Assembly (NCBI GenBank): GCA_009809945.1
Contig: WTPW01001002.1
Location: 148,447 to 212,446, forward strand
Direction of reading: 5' to 3'
Length of the DNA: 64,000 nucleotides
Source of the DNA: Gigaspora margarita
Taxonomy: Eukaryota; Glomeromycota; Glomeromycetes; Diversisporales; Gigasporaceae
In this document: positions 1 through 11,845 of the stretch, piece after piece
Layout of the letters: each line of letters opens with the position of its first letter
Numbering within the stretch: the stretch's first letter is position 1
Program-made: the position numbers and the translations under genes
Notes under the pieces: generated by a model
The model's input: the letters and a program-made list of their open reading frames with translations, nothing else
The model's database searches: none
Told to the model about the DNA's origin: nothing

Positions 1-902
1 TTTGAAATATGGTAATGAAAATAGTAAGCATGTCAGTTTGGTTTTTTTTTTTTTTAGAGAGTGTTAGTTCAAAAAAATTTTTTTTGAAAGCTTATATTTT
101 GGAAATTGATAAGCAATGCCAAACTTGCTACTTAATGTTTGAAATCTAGCTAATATATACCAAACTAAAACCATTAACCAAAAAAATTTTTACTATAATC
201 ATCAAATATAACCTCACATAGATTATTCGGGTCCTTTCATACTCAATTATTGTAAAATAAAAGAAATAAAGGTAAGAAATCATACATATAACTCAAAGCC
301 TATAAGTATCTTAAAATAGCATATACCTAATATAAACTGTTTCAAATCAAAATTATAAATTTTTATTTTAGTTATTCAAAACCCAAACTAGTTAGAGTTA
401 AAATAAGACAAACATAAGATTTTATTTGATATCAATATGCCAAGCTATAATTTGTATTAAATAAGTTTTTTTTATATAGATTTTTTTTATTTTTTTTTTT
501 TATATACATGTATTAATTTTTTTTTTTGTTTGGTTGTTATTTTGAATTTTCATTAGAATCATTGCTAAAGTCATTGCTAGAATTGTTATTAGTACTATTA
601 CTGAAGATTTCACTGGTGCTGTTATTACTATCATTGTTGTAGCAGTAGTAGAAGCCTCATGAAGTTGCATTTAGATTATCAGATATCTTGTTATTTTGGT
701 AATTTAGTAGGTTTTTTTTCATTAATGGCGCTAACAGATTACATAATATCTTTAGAGAAAAAAGGAGTCAGAGAAATCTTATATCTATATAAGTTATAAT
801 AATGCTAACCAATCATTGTGAGGCATAAATTAAATACTTTTAATATTAAGTGCATAATGATAATATACATATATCTCACACTTAAATTCAATTCTAATTC
901 CT
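1..902. other. AT-rich intergenic, no gene
   Basis: I see no supportable coding region. The stretch holds poly-T runs (for example near 40-56 and 470-530) and AT-rich unique sequence. No tRNA-like or terminal-inverted-repeat structure was recognised. Confidence 0.5.
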
Positions 903-1865
903 TAACAGGTATAGGACATGTCCTATTCATTGCTTTCTATAATTAAAATTTTTAAAAAAATATATAAATTTACTATATAACTTTGAGTTAAATCTAATGT
1001 ATTAACTTAAAATTAAATTTTATGATTATATAGAACAACAAGAAAAGAAAAAAAAAATTGAACTTAAAAACCAAATTAAAATTTTGTTAATTTTGTACAA
1101 TTTCAAAATGTAACTTTGTCAAAAACAAATATTTACTAATTTTAAATCAGTAATTATATGTAAAATTGTGCTCCGAACAACTTTACTTAGACGACAAAAG
1201 TAGATTACTTTGTAAAAAAAATGGGTTATCTATGTACTAAAGTTAAAATTTTTGAGCTTTTAATATAAAACTTTTTTTTGATTAGGTAACCTCCTTTGGG
1301 CTCTTAAACAAAGTTAAAGCTCAAAAAAATTTTTTTTTTTTAAAAAAAAAAATTTCAAACTTTAACTTCATTTTTTACTTAGTAAAGGTTTAAGAAAATG
1401 CTTTTTAGCCTTAATACAAGTAAAATTACATGCTGAACAACTTTGCTTAAGAGCCCAAAGTAGGTTACCTAATCAAAAAAAAGTTTTATATTGAAAACTC
1501 AAAAATTTTAACTTTAGTACATAGATAATCCATTTTTTTTACAAGGTAACCTACTTCCATCACCTAAGTAAAGTTGTTCAGAGCATAATTTTACATATAA
1601 TTACTGATTTAAAATTAGTAAATATTTGTTTTTGACAAAGTTACATTTTGAAATTGTACAAAATTAACAAAATTTTAACTTGGTTTTTAAGCTCAATTTT
1701 TTTTTCTTTTCTTGTTCTATATAATCGTAAAATTTAATTTTGAGTTAATAAGTTAGATAAGATCTTAGCTCAAAGTTATATAGTAAATTCATATGTTTTT
1801 TAAAAAATTTTAATTATAGGAAACATTTGGACCTATTTCAAGGGAACATGTCCTATGCCTGTTTA
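903..1865. mobile_element. Foldback (palindromic) element, 963 bp
   Basis: The two halves are inverted copies of one another for about 450 bp each, meeting at an A/T homopolymer centre near 1328-1353. The ends are TAACAGGTATAGGACATG on the left and CATGTCCTATGCCTGTTTA on the right. Inside, matching segments include the block around 1140-1190 and its complement around 1560-1610. There is no coding capacity. The inner sequence is related to the foldback at 10.3-11.7 kb, so this is a repeated family. Class is not certain; a non-autonomous DNA element is the likely reading. Confidence 0.75.
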
Positions 1866-2753
1866 TACAAAATTTAACAAGGAATGTTTTTTATTAGAGC
1901 CCCAAAGGTGATTTTTACAAAAAAACGAAATTTTATGTTACACCTGATCTTAAATTTTGATTGCCCATTCTAATAGTTCGTGTAACATGGTGTAAAACAC
2001 CATAGATGCATTTTAGTACAGTCGATAAGTTTTATATAGTACTGTATTTTATATATAATAACTATATATAGTAACTATAAAGTAGATCTATGTAGATTTT
2101 ATACAAAATGACTTCGTGATGCACTTAGCACTGACACAATACAAAGGATTCGAAAATTGGAAGTCAGCATGACTGCCAAATGACACATTGATTATCTATA
2201 AACACTATTGTTCTCGGTAAAGATTGCAGAAACAATGCCACAGAATTTAGTTGAAAAAAAAGTATCGGACTTTAATTTTATTATTTTGTATTTATGGGAA
2301 ACAATACAACTTATTAGATAGATAATGTCGGTGCATTGTTCTCTGCAGATACCTAGATTTCTTCGGAAACCAAGCCGGAAAATTGAGTTCAATTGATCTC
2401 AATAATCGCCATTATAAAAAAAAAAAGTATTGTTTTTTTATTAAAGGAAAAATAATTGTTATGATAATATTTTAATAGTGTATCTGAGATGTTTCTACGT
2501 TCATCAGATTTATCAATGAATTGTTGAACAGTAAAGAATGGATAGATATATATGTTTCAAAATTTGCATTCGTTCATAGGAACAATGACACTAGAATGAA
2601 TTTAATCTTACAATACCAGATAAAGATACTGTACATTCACCAATTATGATTTGAATTAAAAATAAAACGAGTTCTTGTAAATCATTGTTCTTATATATAT
2701 ATACATATATATTTTTCTCTGATATCGTTTTATCAAGACTTAATTTTTAAAAG
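1866..2753. other. Intergenic region upstream of the HMG-box gene
   Basis: No coding region is supported. It probably contains the promoter of the HMG-box gene: a long alternating TA stretch (about 2693-2713) lies some 40-60 bases before the start codon and could serve as a TATA element. This is inference only. Confidence 0.4.
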
Positions 2754-3674
2754 ATGTCACAACGAAGTAAAATCGAAAACGTACCGATTTTCGCGCCTTT
2801 TCCTCAAACCAATGTCTGTATTCCAAATGATGATCTCGTTAACCAAATCATTGCGTCCATTGATCCAGTAGTAATTTTAAAGATCAGACAACACACTTAT
2901 TTAGAAATTAAAGATTTGATCGCACCTAAACCAAAGAAGAACCGTAATAGACAAAAGATTCCACGTCCACAAAATCCTTTTGTGATATTTCGTAGGAACG
3001 AACAAGCGAAAATGGCAACCGGTTTAGATCCCAAAATGAAAGAATCAATGCTCGCCTTTGTATCAAAAGCTGCTGGAAAAGATTGGAAGACTGCTAATGC
3101 AGAAGTGAAAAATGTATTCAATTATTTGGCACAATTGGCCAAAAAAGTTCATGAAGAAACCTATCCTGACTATGTTTATCAACCAAGAAAGAAAATTGAT
3201 AGATCTAGTTTTCAAACTTCTACATTACACAACGGCAGTTTTATTATTCCAGAGTTCCAAACCACACCGAGTTATTCAAATTTCTGGCCTGAAAATCAAC
3301 ATTCAAGTCATGCAACTTCCTTGGAAGAAAACCGAGAGGTCTGGCCTGATTCTTTTATATTCCCTTGCTCTCTTTTACCATCGAAACACCTACCTTCTAT
3401 TCGGTCATTGGTCGATTCGGCCACTACTAAAACGCCAAAATCAACGATCTCACCATGCTCATCAACTTTTACACATCCTAATTCATCCACAACATTATCT
3501 AATTATCAATCAGACATGAGATCGTCACTTTTTAAACCTTTATCAATTTACAGTAGATCAACCACTCTTGACGCATCAGGTTCAAATCGTACTTTGCCGC
3601 CACTTGAAGTTGATATATCTAACTATACAACAAATTATTACGATAGAAATCTACTTACATCTTTATTATTTTAA
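2754..3674 (+). CDS. MATA-type HMG-box protein
   Basis: Single-exon protein of 306 residues. An HMG box spans about residues 69-147: it opens with IPRPQNPFVIFRRNEQAK, has the tryptophan of helix 2 (W111, in GKDWKTANAEVKN), and ends with the helix-3 signature KKVHEETYPDYVYQPRKK. The PDYxYxPRKK ending is typical of MATA_HMG-box proteins, sequence-specific DNA-binding factors that include fungal mating-type proteins. The first ~65 residues and the Ser/Thr/Asn-rich C-terminal half (150-306) look disordered. The ATG at 2754 has no competing in-frame upstream start. Arbuscular mycorrhizal fungi are known to carry many MATA-HMG paralogues, so a mating role for this one cannot be claimed. Transcription factor in the nucleus is the safe call. 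Confidence 0.88.
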   Translation: MSQRSKIENVPIFAPFPQTNVCIPNDDLVNQIIASIDPVVILKIRQHTYLEIKDLIAPKPKKNRNRQKIPRPQNPFVIFRRNEQAKMATGLDPKMKESMLAFVSKAAGKDWKTANAEVKNVFNYLAQLAKKVHEETYPDYVYQPRKKIDRSSFQTSTLHNGSFIIPEFQTTPSYSNFWPENQHSSHATSLEENREVWPDSFIFPCSLLPSKHLPSIRSLVDSATTKTPKSTISPCSSTFTHPNSSTTLSNYQSDMRSSLFKPLSIYSRSTTLDASGSNRTLPPLEVDISNYTTNYYDRNLLTSLLF

Positions 3675-4132
3675 TTCATTTCTGTTTTTTTATTATTTTG
3701 AGGTTCGATATTTTGAACTAATGCTTATCACTTTTCTTAATAAATACATATTTGTAAAACAAAATAATAATCATAATAAATAAAATTTTTCTAGGCACGT
3801 CATAAGGGTCCTGAATAAAGTACTAGTCATTTAAAATATTCTCTTCTCTCTCTCTTTTTTTTTTCTTTTGAAGTTAACAATTAAAAGAAATTAAATCTAT
3901 TGAGCTACATGAACCTATAATAATTGGTTGGTTCTTCTTGATATCTTATTAATTTGATTTATATATATTTTTTGAAGGAGTACCGTAGTCATGGTGGCTG
4001 TCACTGACTAATCCAACAACGTTGATCTCAAAATTTATCTAAACATTGAATATTTGCTAATATAAAATAGAAACATTCTACCTAAAATTTTTGCGCTGAA
4101 ACCTTTTAATAACTGAAAACTAACAATTTTAT

Positions 4133-4197
<65 letters not shown>

Positions 4198-4456
4198 CAC
4201 AAAAACAATAGTCAAACAGGATTTTGAAGCATTAAAAAAAAATAATTGACAAGATTAAAGCAGAACAACTCAAGATCTTACCCGACAACCTGAATAAAAT
4301 CAAAGAGAACTTTTGGACAGCGCTACTTCATATCGGCTAATGATCAAATTTAGGGGTTGAATTTTAAGGTATTGACAATGCATGTTGATCTTGATCTTGA
4401 ATGAATAAATATGCCAGTGATCTACTTTCTAAAGTAGTAAATACTACCGTTACAAA
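3675..4456. other. Intergenic, with long poly-T tract and a short coding-like relic
   Basis: A 63-base poly-T tract lies at 4135-4197. To its right, 4245-4340 can be read as an open stretch ending in TAA (KIKAEQLKILPDNLNKIKEN in its middle), which has normal protein-like composition but no start and no recognised family. It may be a gene fragment. The remainder is AT-rich with no gene. The LIP2 promoter should lie just before 4457. Confidence 0.35.
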
Positions 4457-5607
4457 ATGTACAGTACATTTAAATTGTGGCCCGAACAAGTAAATTTTAT
4501 TTGTATTAAAATCGGTATGTCATTATTTTTTTCGACGTTTCGCAACACTCTTACAGGCATTCCTACATCCATTCTTCCTTATGTATATCTTTCTCAAATT
4601 TCTTATGAGAAAGCACTTAATCTACAAAAACTCTTGGTTCGACGTCGTTTCGAAAATAAAAATTCATCAGATTTGCTTTTACTATTGCAACATCCCCCAA
4701 CCTTTACAACTGGAAGAAGAGATATTGGAAAAACTATGAATGATGAGGCATATTTAAGGAAATTGGGTGCTGAATATTTTGAAGTAAGTTGATTTTTAGT
4801 TTTTCTATTTTTGTTTTAATTGGTTTGCTACTTAATTTAAGGTGTAGACCTTACGCGGCGGTCAAACAACATTCCATGGACCTGGTCAATTAGTTGGCTA
4901 TCCAATTTTAGATTTAAGAAACTTTAAGGTACGTTTATATAGATATTGTAAATGGGGAATGGAATTAAATTGATTTAGAATTCACTTAGGTTTAAACATA
5001 ATAACTACATCTAAAACCTAATTCTCGCCATAATCTAAATAATCCCAAATTTCATTTCCACCTACAACATATATATGTATATTTTATTCTTCTATGTATT
5101 TTCAAGCTTTCTGTACGATGTTATGTTGCGGCAATTGAACATGTAATTATCAATACATGTAATGCATATGGTATTGTTGCATCTACTACTAAAAATACTG
5201 GTGTTTGGGTTGGAGATGATAAGATTTGTGCAATTGGTATGACTTATTTAAATCTATTTTTATCCTTCCTATAACTACTCATAAAAAGAAAATATATTTT
5301 TTAATCATTAGGTATTCAAGTACAGCGTTTTATCACTTCTCATGGATTTGCACTTAACTGTAACACTGATCTTAATTGGTTTGATCATATTATTCCTTGT
5401 GGGCTTGAAGATAAAAAAATGACTTCTCTAACTAATGAATATGCTAAAGAAGGGAAAAAAACAATAATTACTGTTGAACAAGTTATTCCTACTTTGTGCC
5501 AACATTTTGGTTATGTTTTTGGACGACCTCTAAAGCCATTAAAGGATGTCAACAATGAATCCGATAGAGCCTTAATGCAAATATTAGATGAATTTCTAAT
5601 GATATAA
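4457..5607 (+). CDS. LIP2: Octanoyl-[acyl-carrier-protein]:protein N-octanoyltransferase (lipoate biosynthesis)
   Basis: Four exons: 4457-4783, 4848-4928, 5107-5236, 5312-5607; introns of 64, 178 and 75 bases, all GT-AG, giving 277 residues. The enzyme moves octanoyl groups from ACP to lipoyl domains such as GcvH and E2 subunits, normally in mitochondria. Family motifs are intact: [20 protein letters not shown] across exon 2, [15 protein letters not shown] (candidate catalytic K175), [20 protein letters not shown] followed by the CG of the active site (candidate nucleophile C209). The N-terminal ~50 residues precede the LipB domain and could hold a targeting peptide; a second ATG at 4517 (M21, [10 protein letters not shown]) gives a more presequence-like start, so either start is possible. 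Nearest neighbour is the HMG-box gene 0.8 kb upstream on the same strand, with no functional link. Confidence 0.93.
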
Positions 5608-5869
5608 TATTGAAAAATAAATAGGTTCTAATACAAAAATATTATATCATTGAAATAAAATACTTTAAATTTCTTATATTTTGAATCAAATATCTATTTT
5701 ACATGTATAATATTTTCTGCCTATAATATGATTTTGATACTATATTGATCTTTGTCCGGTTTAATTCTAATTCTGGTCATCAATCCTTGATCGCGTGATC
5801 GGATCAATTAACATCCCTAGCTGATTATCACACATTCAGAAAATACCGATTTTTACAGGGCTACCTCCA
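5608..5869. other. LIP2 downstream region
   Basis: Short 3' flank. AATAAA-like strings occur right after the stop (near 5617 and 5657) and could act as polyadenylation signals. Nothing else recognised. Confidence 0.35.
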
Positions 5870-6222
5870 AATGTCCGGGCCGGATGCGTCGGATCTAGGT
5901 TGGCGTTTAGTCCTAGTTGTTAGCAAACTCATACAGGGGGTCCCAAAAAATTCCGGATCGGAATGCTTCGGTTGCATTAGAATCATGGTCGGCTGGATCG
6001 GAATTGATCAATTTTGCCCCAAGATCATAAAAAATTTTACTAATAAATCATATCCATTCATTAAGTAAAAGATACCCAGCTGATAATTTTGCTATAGAAC
6101 CTGCTAACAACTAGGGCTAAACGCCGACGCATCCGACCCGGAATTTTGGCGACCCTCTTGTAAAATTCTTGTTAGCAGGTTCTATAGTAAAATTATCAGC
6201 TGGGCATTTTTTACTTAATGAA
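5870..6222. repeat. GC-richer inverted-repeat element (MITE-like)
   Basis: Two sets of inverted repeats. Arms 6062-6112 and 6171-6220 are near-perfect complements (GCTATAGAACCTGCTAACAA versus TTGTTAGCAGGTTCTATAGT). A second pair relates 5878-5926 (GGCCGGATGCGTCGG...) to 6100-6140 on the opposite strand. The block is clearly GC-richer than its surroundings. A 65-codon open frame at 5871-6068 is a by-product of this structure and is not called. Likely a degraded non-autonomous DNA element. Confidence 0.55.
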
Positions 6223-7701
6223 TGATTTAACGCGCTTTCATATTCGTGCTACATGATTTGAATATTCAGACCAAGATTTGGTCTTTTTTTGGCTAGGATC
6301 TTTATCTGCTTTGGGCGAAAAAATGTATGTAAAAGGAAGTGATGGTATCACGAATTTGAAAGCGTTTTGTATTATAGTCCTCTAGATAATGATCTAGATC
6401 TTGATCTTGATCTTGATTCTCAGCGCTCCGTTTTTCACTCTGCTGCGAATAACTGTCGTATTTATAAAAAAAATTTTGCTTAGCCATTGATCATTACCTA
6501 ATGAGCTATCAAAATGTGCTTTCTTACTGTCTAATTATTTCGCATTTTTTTTTTAAGATAATAAATAAAAATACATTATCTAATTAGATATTTATATTTA
6601 TTAATTATTTTGTTTTAACAAAAGAACATATGATTTAAAACACTTTCTGCTTGCAGATTGTCAGAAATATCTTGAATTTTCATAATAAAATAAAATTCAA
6701 CTTTAATTGTAGATAAGAATTATTAAAGCTATTAACTTTTGTCTTTGCAATTGTGAAGTTATGCTTAAACTATTAATTTTTGCTTTTGCAATTGTGAAGC
6801 TATGCTTTAAATCTTCAGAATACTATGCTTTTTTGAATTATTCTGAAACTTTATGCAACTATATGTTTTCAATTTTTTTTAAAAAATACCATTAATTACT
6901 ATTAGAATTAGTTAAGAGTAGAGCTTAAAAGAAAAAATATGTTAAAATTTCATATTAAATTCTTTTTGTTAGTACGAACTTAATCAGAAGCTAAATTTCA
7001 AGACAAGCAATTTTTTTTTTAAAAAACACTCAATTTTTTAACATTATTCATTGATCACTCTTGTAAATTTGATATAATGAATACTAATTGGATAAAAAGT
7101 GGGATTTCCAAATTATGCAATACAGTATATATAGAATTAGACTATTTTTTTCAATATAATAATAAAAAATAATAAATATATATAGAATTAGACTATTTTT
7201 TTTCAATATAATAATAAAAAATAATAAATAGTTCATAACAAATATGTGGTTTATTAAATTAATGATATTCAACAAGCATTTTTTTAAAACCATAAAAGAT
7301 AACATTTTTTGTTGAATAATTTACCATATTTGGAATACAGAATTTCTGTATTTATAAAAATGTAATCACAAATTCAATATTTAACGAATTTTATTCTAAA
7401 GAGTTTAGTCGAACTAATTCAAAACTTTTATATGATAATAAATGAAAAACACTTTATGAATATTTTTTGGCACTATACATATTACAAATAATCTAATATT
7501 ATATCATATAATCCTCAAACAATAGATCTATTGTTTTGTATAGCCCCATGCACAATACTCACTAAATTATTTATCTTAATTCTTGAATAATAAAACTAAA
7601 AGTATTATTACTTTCATATAATATATTACTAATGTTTCATTTATATTGCATCTTATTATTTAAATACATACATCATTCTATCCCACTTTTATTCACATAA
7701 G
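6223..7701. other. Intergenic, AT-rich, with a local tandem duplication
   Basis: No gene. A short run of GATCTT repeats lies near 6390-6415. A direct tandem duplication of about 59 bases sits at 7122-7240 (the phrase TATATAGAATTAGACTATTT occurs twice). The rest is unique AT-rich sequence. Confidence 0.45.
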
Positions 7702-7851
7702 GGCAGTGTCATTAATCACCTGATTATTTTTTATTAGAGCTTTCCCCTCTCTATAATATAGATTTGATCAGGTTCCTATATATAATTTCAACATTTTTTA
7801 CCCCCCTGCCTCTCTAAAAAATCACCTGATTTTTGTCACTCCCCTAAGCTA
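7702..7851. repeat. ~150-bp interspersed repeat, copy 1
   Basis: Contains GTCATTAATCACCTGATTAT at the left and AAATCACCTGATTTTTGTCA at the right, separated by a C/T-rich middle. The same unit recurs at 15248-15402 and (interrupted) at 51322-51722. The ends are weakly inverted (AGGGCAGTG... against AGGGGAGTGAC... on the other strand), which suggests a small MITE. Confidence 0.65.
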
Positions 7852-8289
7852 AATATTTCTTAATTATCTCATTTTTGTTGCAATTTATAAAAAACTTTTG
7901 CTTTTGTAATGTGTTTTTTCTACTATATTGATGCTTTGTTTGTAACTTTTCTTTATTTAATTTGATTTATCATTCTGTTAGCACTTTTAATAATCATTTA
8001 CTGAAACATTTTTATTATTTTTGCCACCATCTCTTCTGTATTGTATTTTATTCTCATTCTTTATACTAGTGTTATTAACTTTGTCACTTTTATGATACAT
8101 TATATAATTATTACATATCTAATTTTTGATTTTTGTAATATTATAATACTATTTTACTATTTTTAGAAATAATTTAATTTACTTAAAAACTAATATAAAC
8201 ATTATATTAAAACTTTATTTGAAAGAAGTAAAGCATAGATAACATCTGTAGCAAAGCAAGATGAGCTATACTAAGATAATAAGGTAATA
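7852..8289. other. Intergenic, no gene seen
   Basis: AT-rich sequence with no supportable feature. Confidence 0.4.
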
Positions 8290-8542
8290 TGGGGGGAAGT
8301 CAATAGAAAAGGGACAAATTTTTTCTAAGTAAAAGTTTTTTCAACTTTGAGCTTAAATATTTTATCAACTATCTTATAAAATCTAATAAATTTTTTTTAT
8401 TTTAATTCTAGATAATTCTAAGATTAAAATAAAAAAAAATTTATCAAAATTGGTTAAGTAGTTGTCAAGAGATTTTAATTTAAAAATTAAAAAAATTTTA
8501 CTAAAAATGATTTGTCCCTTTTCTATTGACGTCCCCCATATA
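8290..8542. mobile_element. MITE with ~30-bp terminal inverted repeats
   Basis: Left end GGGGGGAAGTCAATAGAAAA and right end TTTTCTATTGACGTCCCCC are inverted repeats that continue with GGGACAAA/TTTGTCCC and further AT-rich complementary sequence (TTTTTTCTAAG region against ACTAAAAATG). Length about 250 bp, no coding capacity. It carries the internal module AATTGGTTAAGTAGTTGTCA (8448-8467) that recurs in other elements of this window. Confidence 0.75.
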
Positions 8543-9013
8543 TGGAATGTGTAATCTGTATAACTAATATAGTAGTTATAACTTATAATATTTTGCTAAA
8601 AAATATTATACTGAAAACAAAGAAATGGTTTATTATATAACAATAAAGTAGTGCTTATTTATTTTTATCCTTTTATTTAATAATTAATCATAATAATAAA
8701 CTAAATATTAAAATTTTTGTGCACCCTGTACACATATTATTTATATATTGTATGATACCCTTGCTCACAGTTAATATAAGCACAATTCAATCATAACTAT
8801 ATTACAAATTCAAATTTCTACTATATCAATTAGTATTTATATTTATAATTACTTGTTAAACAATAAATTGCATATTTCGAACAATTTTACTTATGATAAT
8901 TGATTTATCTTTAATCTATACCTAATATTATTATTTAAAAAACTAATAAAGTTTAATACCTCTTTATACAACCAATTTACCAATAAATTTATTTTATATC
9001 TTATTACCTTAAT
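8543..9013. other. Intergenic, no gene seen
   Basis: AT-rich, nothing recognised. Confidence 0.4.
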
Positions 9014-9238
9014 AACTATATTGTATTCTATTATGAATAAGCACCCCTTTTTTAAAATTTTAAACTTAAATATCTTAACAATTAACTTATTAAATTGAAT
9101 AAAATTTGTTTATTTCAATTTTATAAATTTATAAAATTAAAATAAATCAAATTTTATTAAATTATATGAGTTAATTGTTAAGATATTTAAATTTAAATTT
9201 TAAAAAATTGGGTGCTTATTCATAATAGAATATAGTAA
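9014..9238. mobile_element. Palindromic MITE, family 'AATAAGCACCC', copy 1
   Basis: Left end TTGTATTCTATTATGAATAA with GCACCC, right end GGGTGCTTATTCATAATAGA; the arms stay complementary through TTAAACTTAAATATCTTAAC / GTTAAGATATTTAAATTTAA to a centre near 9125. A second copy is at 18222-18441. No coding capacity. Confidence 0.75.
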
Positions 9239-9997
9239 TTTAATAAATTGAATTATTTAAATTTTAATCAAACTATTAGCTAATTAGGCTAAGCAAATTA
9301 CTTTTATTATACTTAAGTTGACAATGCAAATATCTATTCCCACCTTTCCTACTTCAATTTTATTACCTGCATTATCTTTTTTTATTTAGTTAAATATAAA
9401 ATTAATACAAAATACATACTATGTATTCATAATAACCTAATCACTATATAACTTTCAAATAATCTCAACATTTTTAACTTATCATCTTATTTAATCCTGA
9501 GTTATTTTTAAATTACTTGAATTTATATAATAATAATACCTATCATTTCTTATTTAATCCTTTTTAAACAACTTTTAAGTTTACTTACTATCACTACTTT
9601 ATATCAACCTTTAACTTAGATCCTATTTTGTTTTAATTATAAATTGCTCATAGCAACTGCATTCTCTAGAACATGAACCTTGTTTATTAGTAAAATTTTT
9701 TATAATCTTGTGACAAAATTGATTAATTCTGATTCAGCTAACCCTGATTCCAATGCACTTTAACATATTTTTATCTAGAATTTTGGGAATACCTCATATG
9801 AATTTTATAGAAGGGTCACCAAAATTCTAAATAGTGAGTTAAAAATACTGTTTTATCAAGTTAAAAATCTTGGCAAAATTAGGAATTCTTGATACTAATT
9901 AAATTTAATTATTCATTATTTGGTTTGTTTTTACTTACATTTATACAAAATTATATATTTAGACTATTTTTTGAAAAGAAATTCACATTATTTTTAT
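9239..9997. other. Intergenic, no gene seen
   Basis: AT-rich; no open frame, tRNA-like or inverted-repeat structure that I can support. Confidence 0.4.
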
Positions 9998-10203
9998 GAT
10001 ATAATTATACATAAAGATGAAAAATTTGAAGACAAAATTGGTTTTGACCTATTTTACTTAAAAAATAAAATTATTTTTGAATAGACGAAATTATAAAGAA
10101 CATATCTATATAAATTTTATTTGTTCTTTCTTATAAAAAATTTTAATTTTTTCTAATAAAGACGAAATAGATCTTTTTTAAATCAATTTAGTAGTGTTAC
10201 TAA
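9998..10203 (+). repeat. Interspersed repeat ('GACGAAATTAT' family), copy 1, truncated
   Basis: Shares the order AAATTTGAAGACAAAATT ... TGACCTATTTTACTT ... GAATAGACGAAATTATAA ... GAACATATCTATATAAATTT with the complete insertion at 51411-51649. An inverted copy lies at 11846-12086, so these two copies flank the foldback between them in opposite orientation. Confidence 0.65.
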
Positions 10204-10335
10204 ATATGATTATATGAAATAAAAGGCAAATGTAATTGCAATTGCAAATATTATTACATACATTATTTATTGTAGCACTTGAGTTACAACTTAAAATATT
10301 AATATATATTAATAATTGGACTATTAATTATTGTA

Positions 10336-11703
10336 TTAGGGTGAAAAAAAATAGAGAAATTTACATATAAGGGCCCAAAAAGTGAAAATAATTACAAATA
10401 GGAACCCAAATTAAAAATAATTACATGGGCTGAGTGCAGTAGAAAAGGAGAAAATCGACAAATTTTCAAAAATTTCTTGTTTGCACAAATCAATTTAGAA
10501 TAAATTAGGATCATTTTTCACTTAGAACACAAAAGCAGTTTTATTAATAAAATTTTGTAGTATAGCTCTTTAAAATTTGTATTTTCTTATGATATATTAT
10601 AAAATTTATAATATAAAAATTGATCTTTCAAAGATCTTTTGTTTTGTTGATTTTTCCTTTTTCTATTGCTTCTAGCCTACATATAAGGGTCTAATATTTA
10701 AAAAATATTATATATAGGAGCCCAAGAAGTAAAAACATATAAAATTACTATAAGCTTTGATCTTTGATGTTTTTTCTCCTATATATTAACTTAAATTAAA
10801 TCTTTTAGAAATATAGAACAAGAGGAGAAGAAAAAAAATTAAGCTTAAAAATTGAATCAAAATTTTATCGATTTTGTACAAAACAAAAATGTAACTTCAC
10901 CAAAACCAAATATTTTCTAATTTTAAAATAAGTAAAAGCATATTCCGAACAATTTTACTTATAGGATGTCTTGTAAGAAAAATAGATTATTTATGTACTA
11001 AATCAAAATTTTAGCTTTTCAATATAAAACTTTTTTTTCTATTAGATAACCTGCTTTGGACTCTTAAACAAAGTTGTTTGGCATGTAATTTTATTTATTC
11101 AAGCCCAAAATGTGTTTTCTTGGACTTTTTTTTTAAAATTAACTTATTTTTTACTTAGTAAAAGATTTAAAAACATATGTTTAAATCTCAAACATGAGTA
11201 AAATTACATACAAACAACTTTGCTTAAAAGCCAAAGCAGGTTACCTAATAGAAAAAAAGTTTTATATTGAAAAGCTAAAAATTTTAACTTTAGTATATAA
11301 ATAATATATTTTTCTTACAAGGTAATCTATTTTTGTTTCCTAAATAAAGTTGTTCAGAGCATGCTTTTATATATATTTTTTATCTTAAAATTGAAAAATA
11401 TTTGGTTTTGTGAAGTTACATTTTTATATTGTGCAAAATTGGTGAAATTTTAATTCAATTTTTAAGCTTAATTTTTTCTTCTCCTCTTGTTCTATATTCC
11501 TAAAAAATTTAATTTTAAGTTAATATATAGGAGAAGAATATCAAAGATTCAAAGCTTATAGTAATTTTATATATTTTTATTTCTTGGGCCCCTATATGTA
11601 ATATTTTTTAAATATCAGGTTCTTATATATAATTATTTTTAATTTGGGCACCTATTTGTAATTATTTTTACTTTTTGGGCCCTATATGTAAATATCCTAA
11701 AAA
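10336..11703. mobile_element. Large foldback element, ~1.37 kb, with a nested MITE in its left arm
   Basis: Outer ends TTACATATAAGGGCCC (10361) and GGGCCCTATATGTAA (right) are inverted. The arms remain complementary inwards through ACAAGAGGAGAAG (10808) / CTTCTCCTCTTGT (11471) to a centre near 11120. The left arm alone is broken by a separate inverted-repeat element at 10427-10678; removing it restores continuity with the right arm. Internal sequence resembles the foldback at 903-1865 (the GAACAAC...TTACTTA and GGTTACCTAAT blocks), so the two are relatives. No coding capacity. Confidence 0.75.
10427..10678. mobile_element. MITE nested in the foldback
   Basis: Ends GGGCTGAGTGCAGTAGAAAA and TTTTTCTATTGCTTCTAGCC are inverted repeats; the complementarity continues with GGAGAAAATCGACAAA / TTTGTTGATTTTTCC-type sequence. 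ACAT flanks both sides, a possible short target duplication. The outer foldback reads through if this element is removed. Confidence 0.7.
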
Positions 11704-11845
11704 AATAAGTTAGATAGTGAAAGATATATTTTTGTCATATTTAATAGGTATAGATTATAATAGTATTTTTTAGTCTTATAAAATACAAAAAATGCAAAAA
11801 TATCAATTTAAAAAAGTATAGGTCTATTGATATTTACATGTTGGT

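Noticed and set aside
3112-3519. 135-codon open frame in another frame of the HMG gene
   Set aside because: Shadow of the HMG-box gene; no independent coding signs.
5871-6068. 65-codon open frame with GC-rich start
   Set aside because: Lies inside an inverted-repeat element and shares sequence with its other arm.
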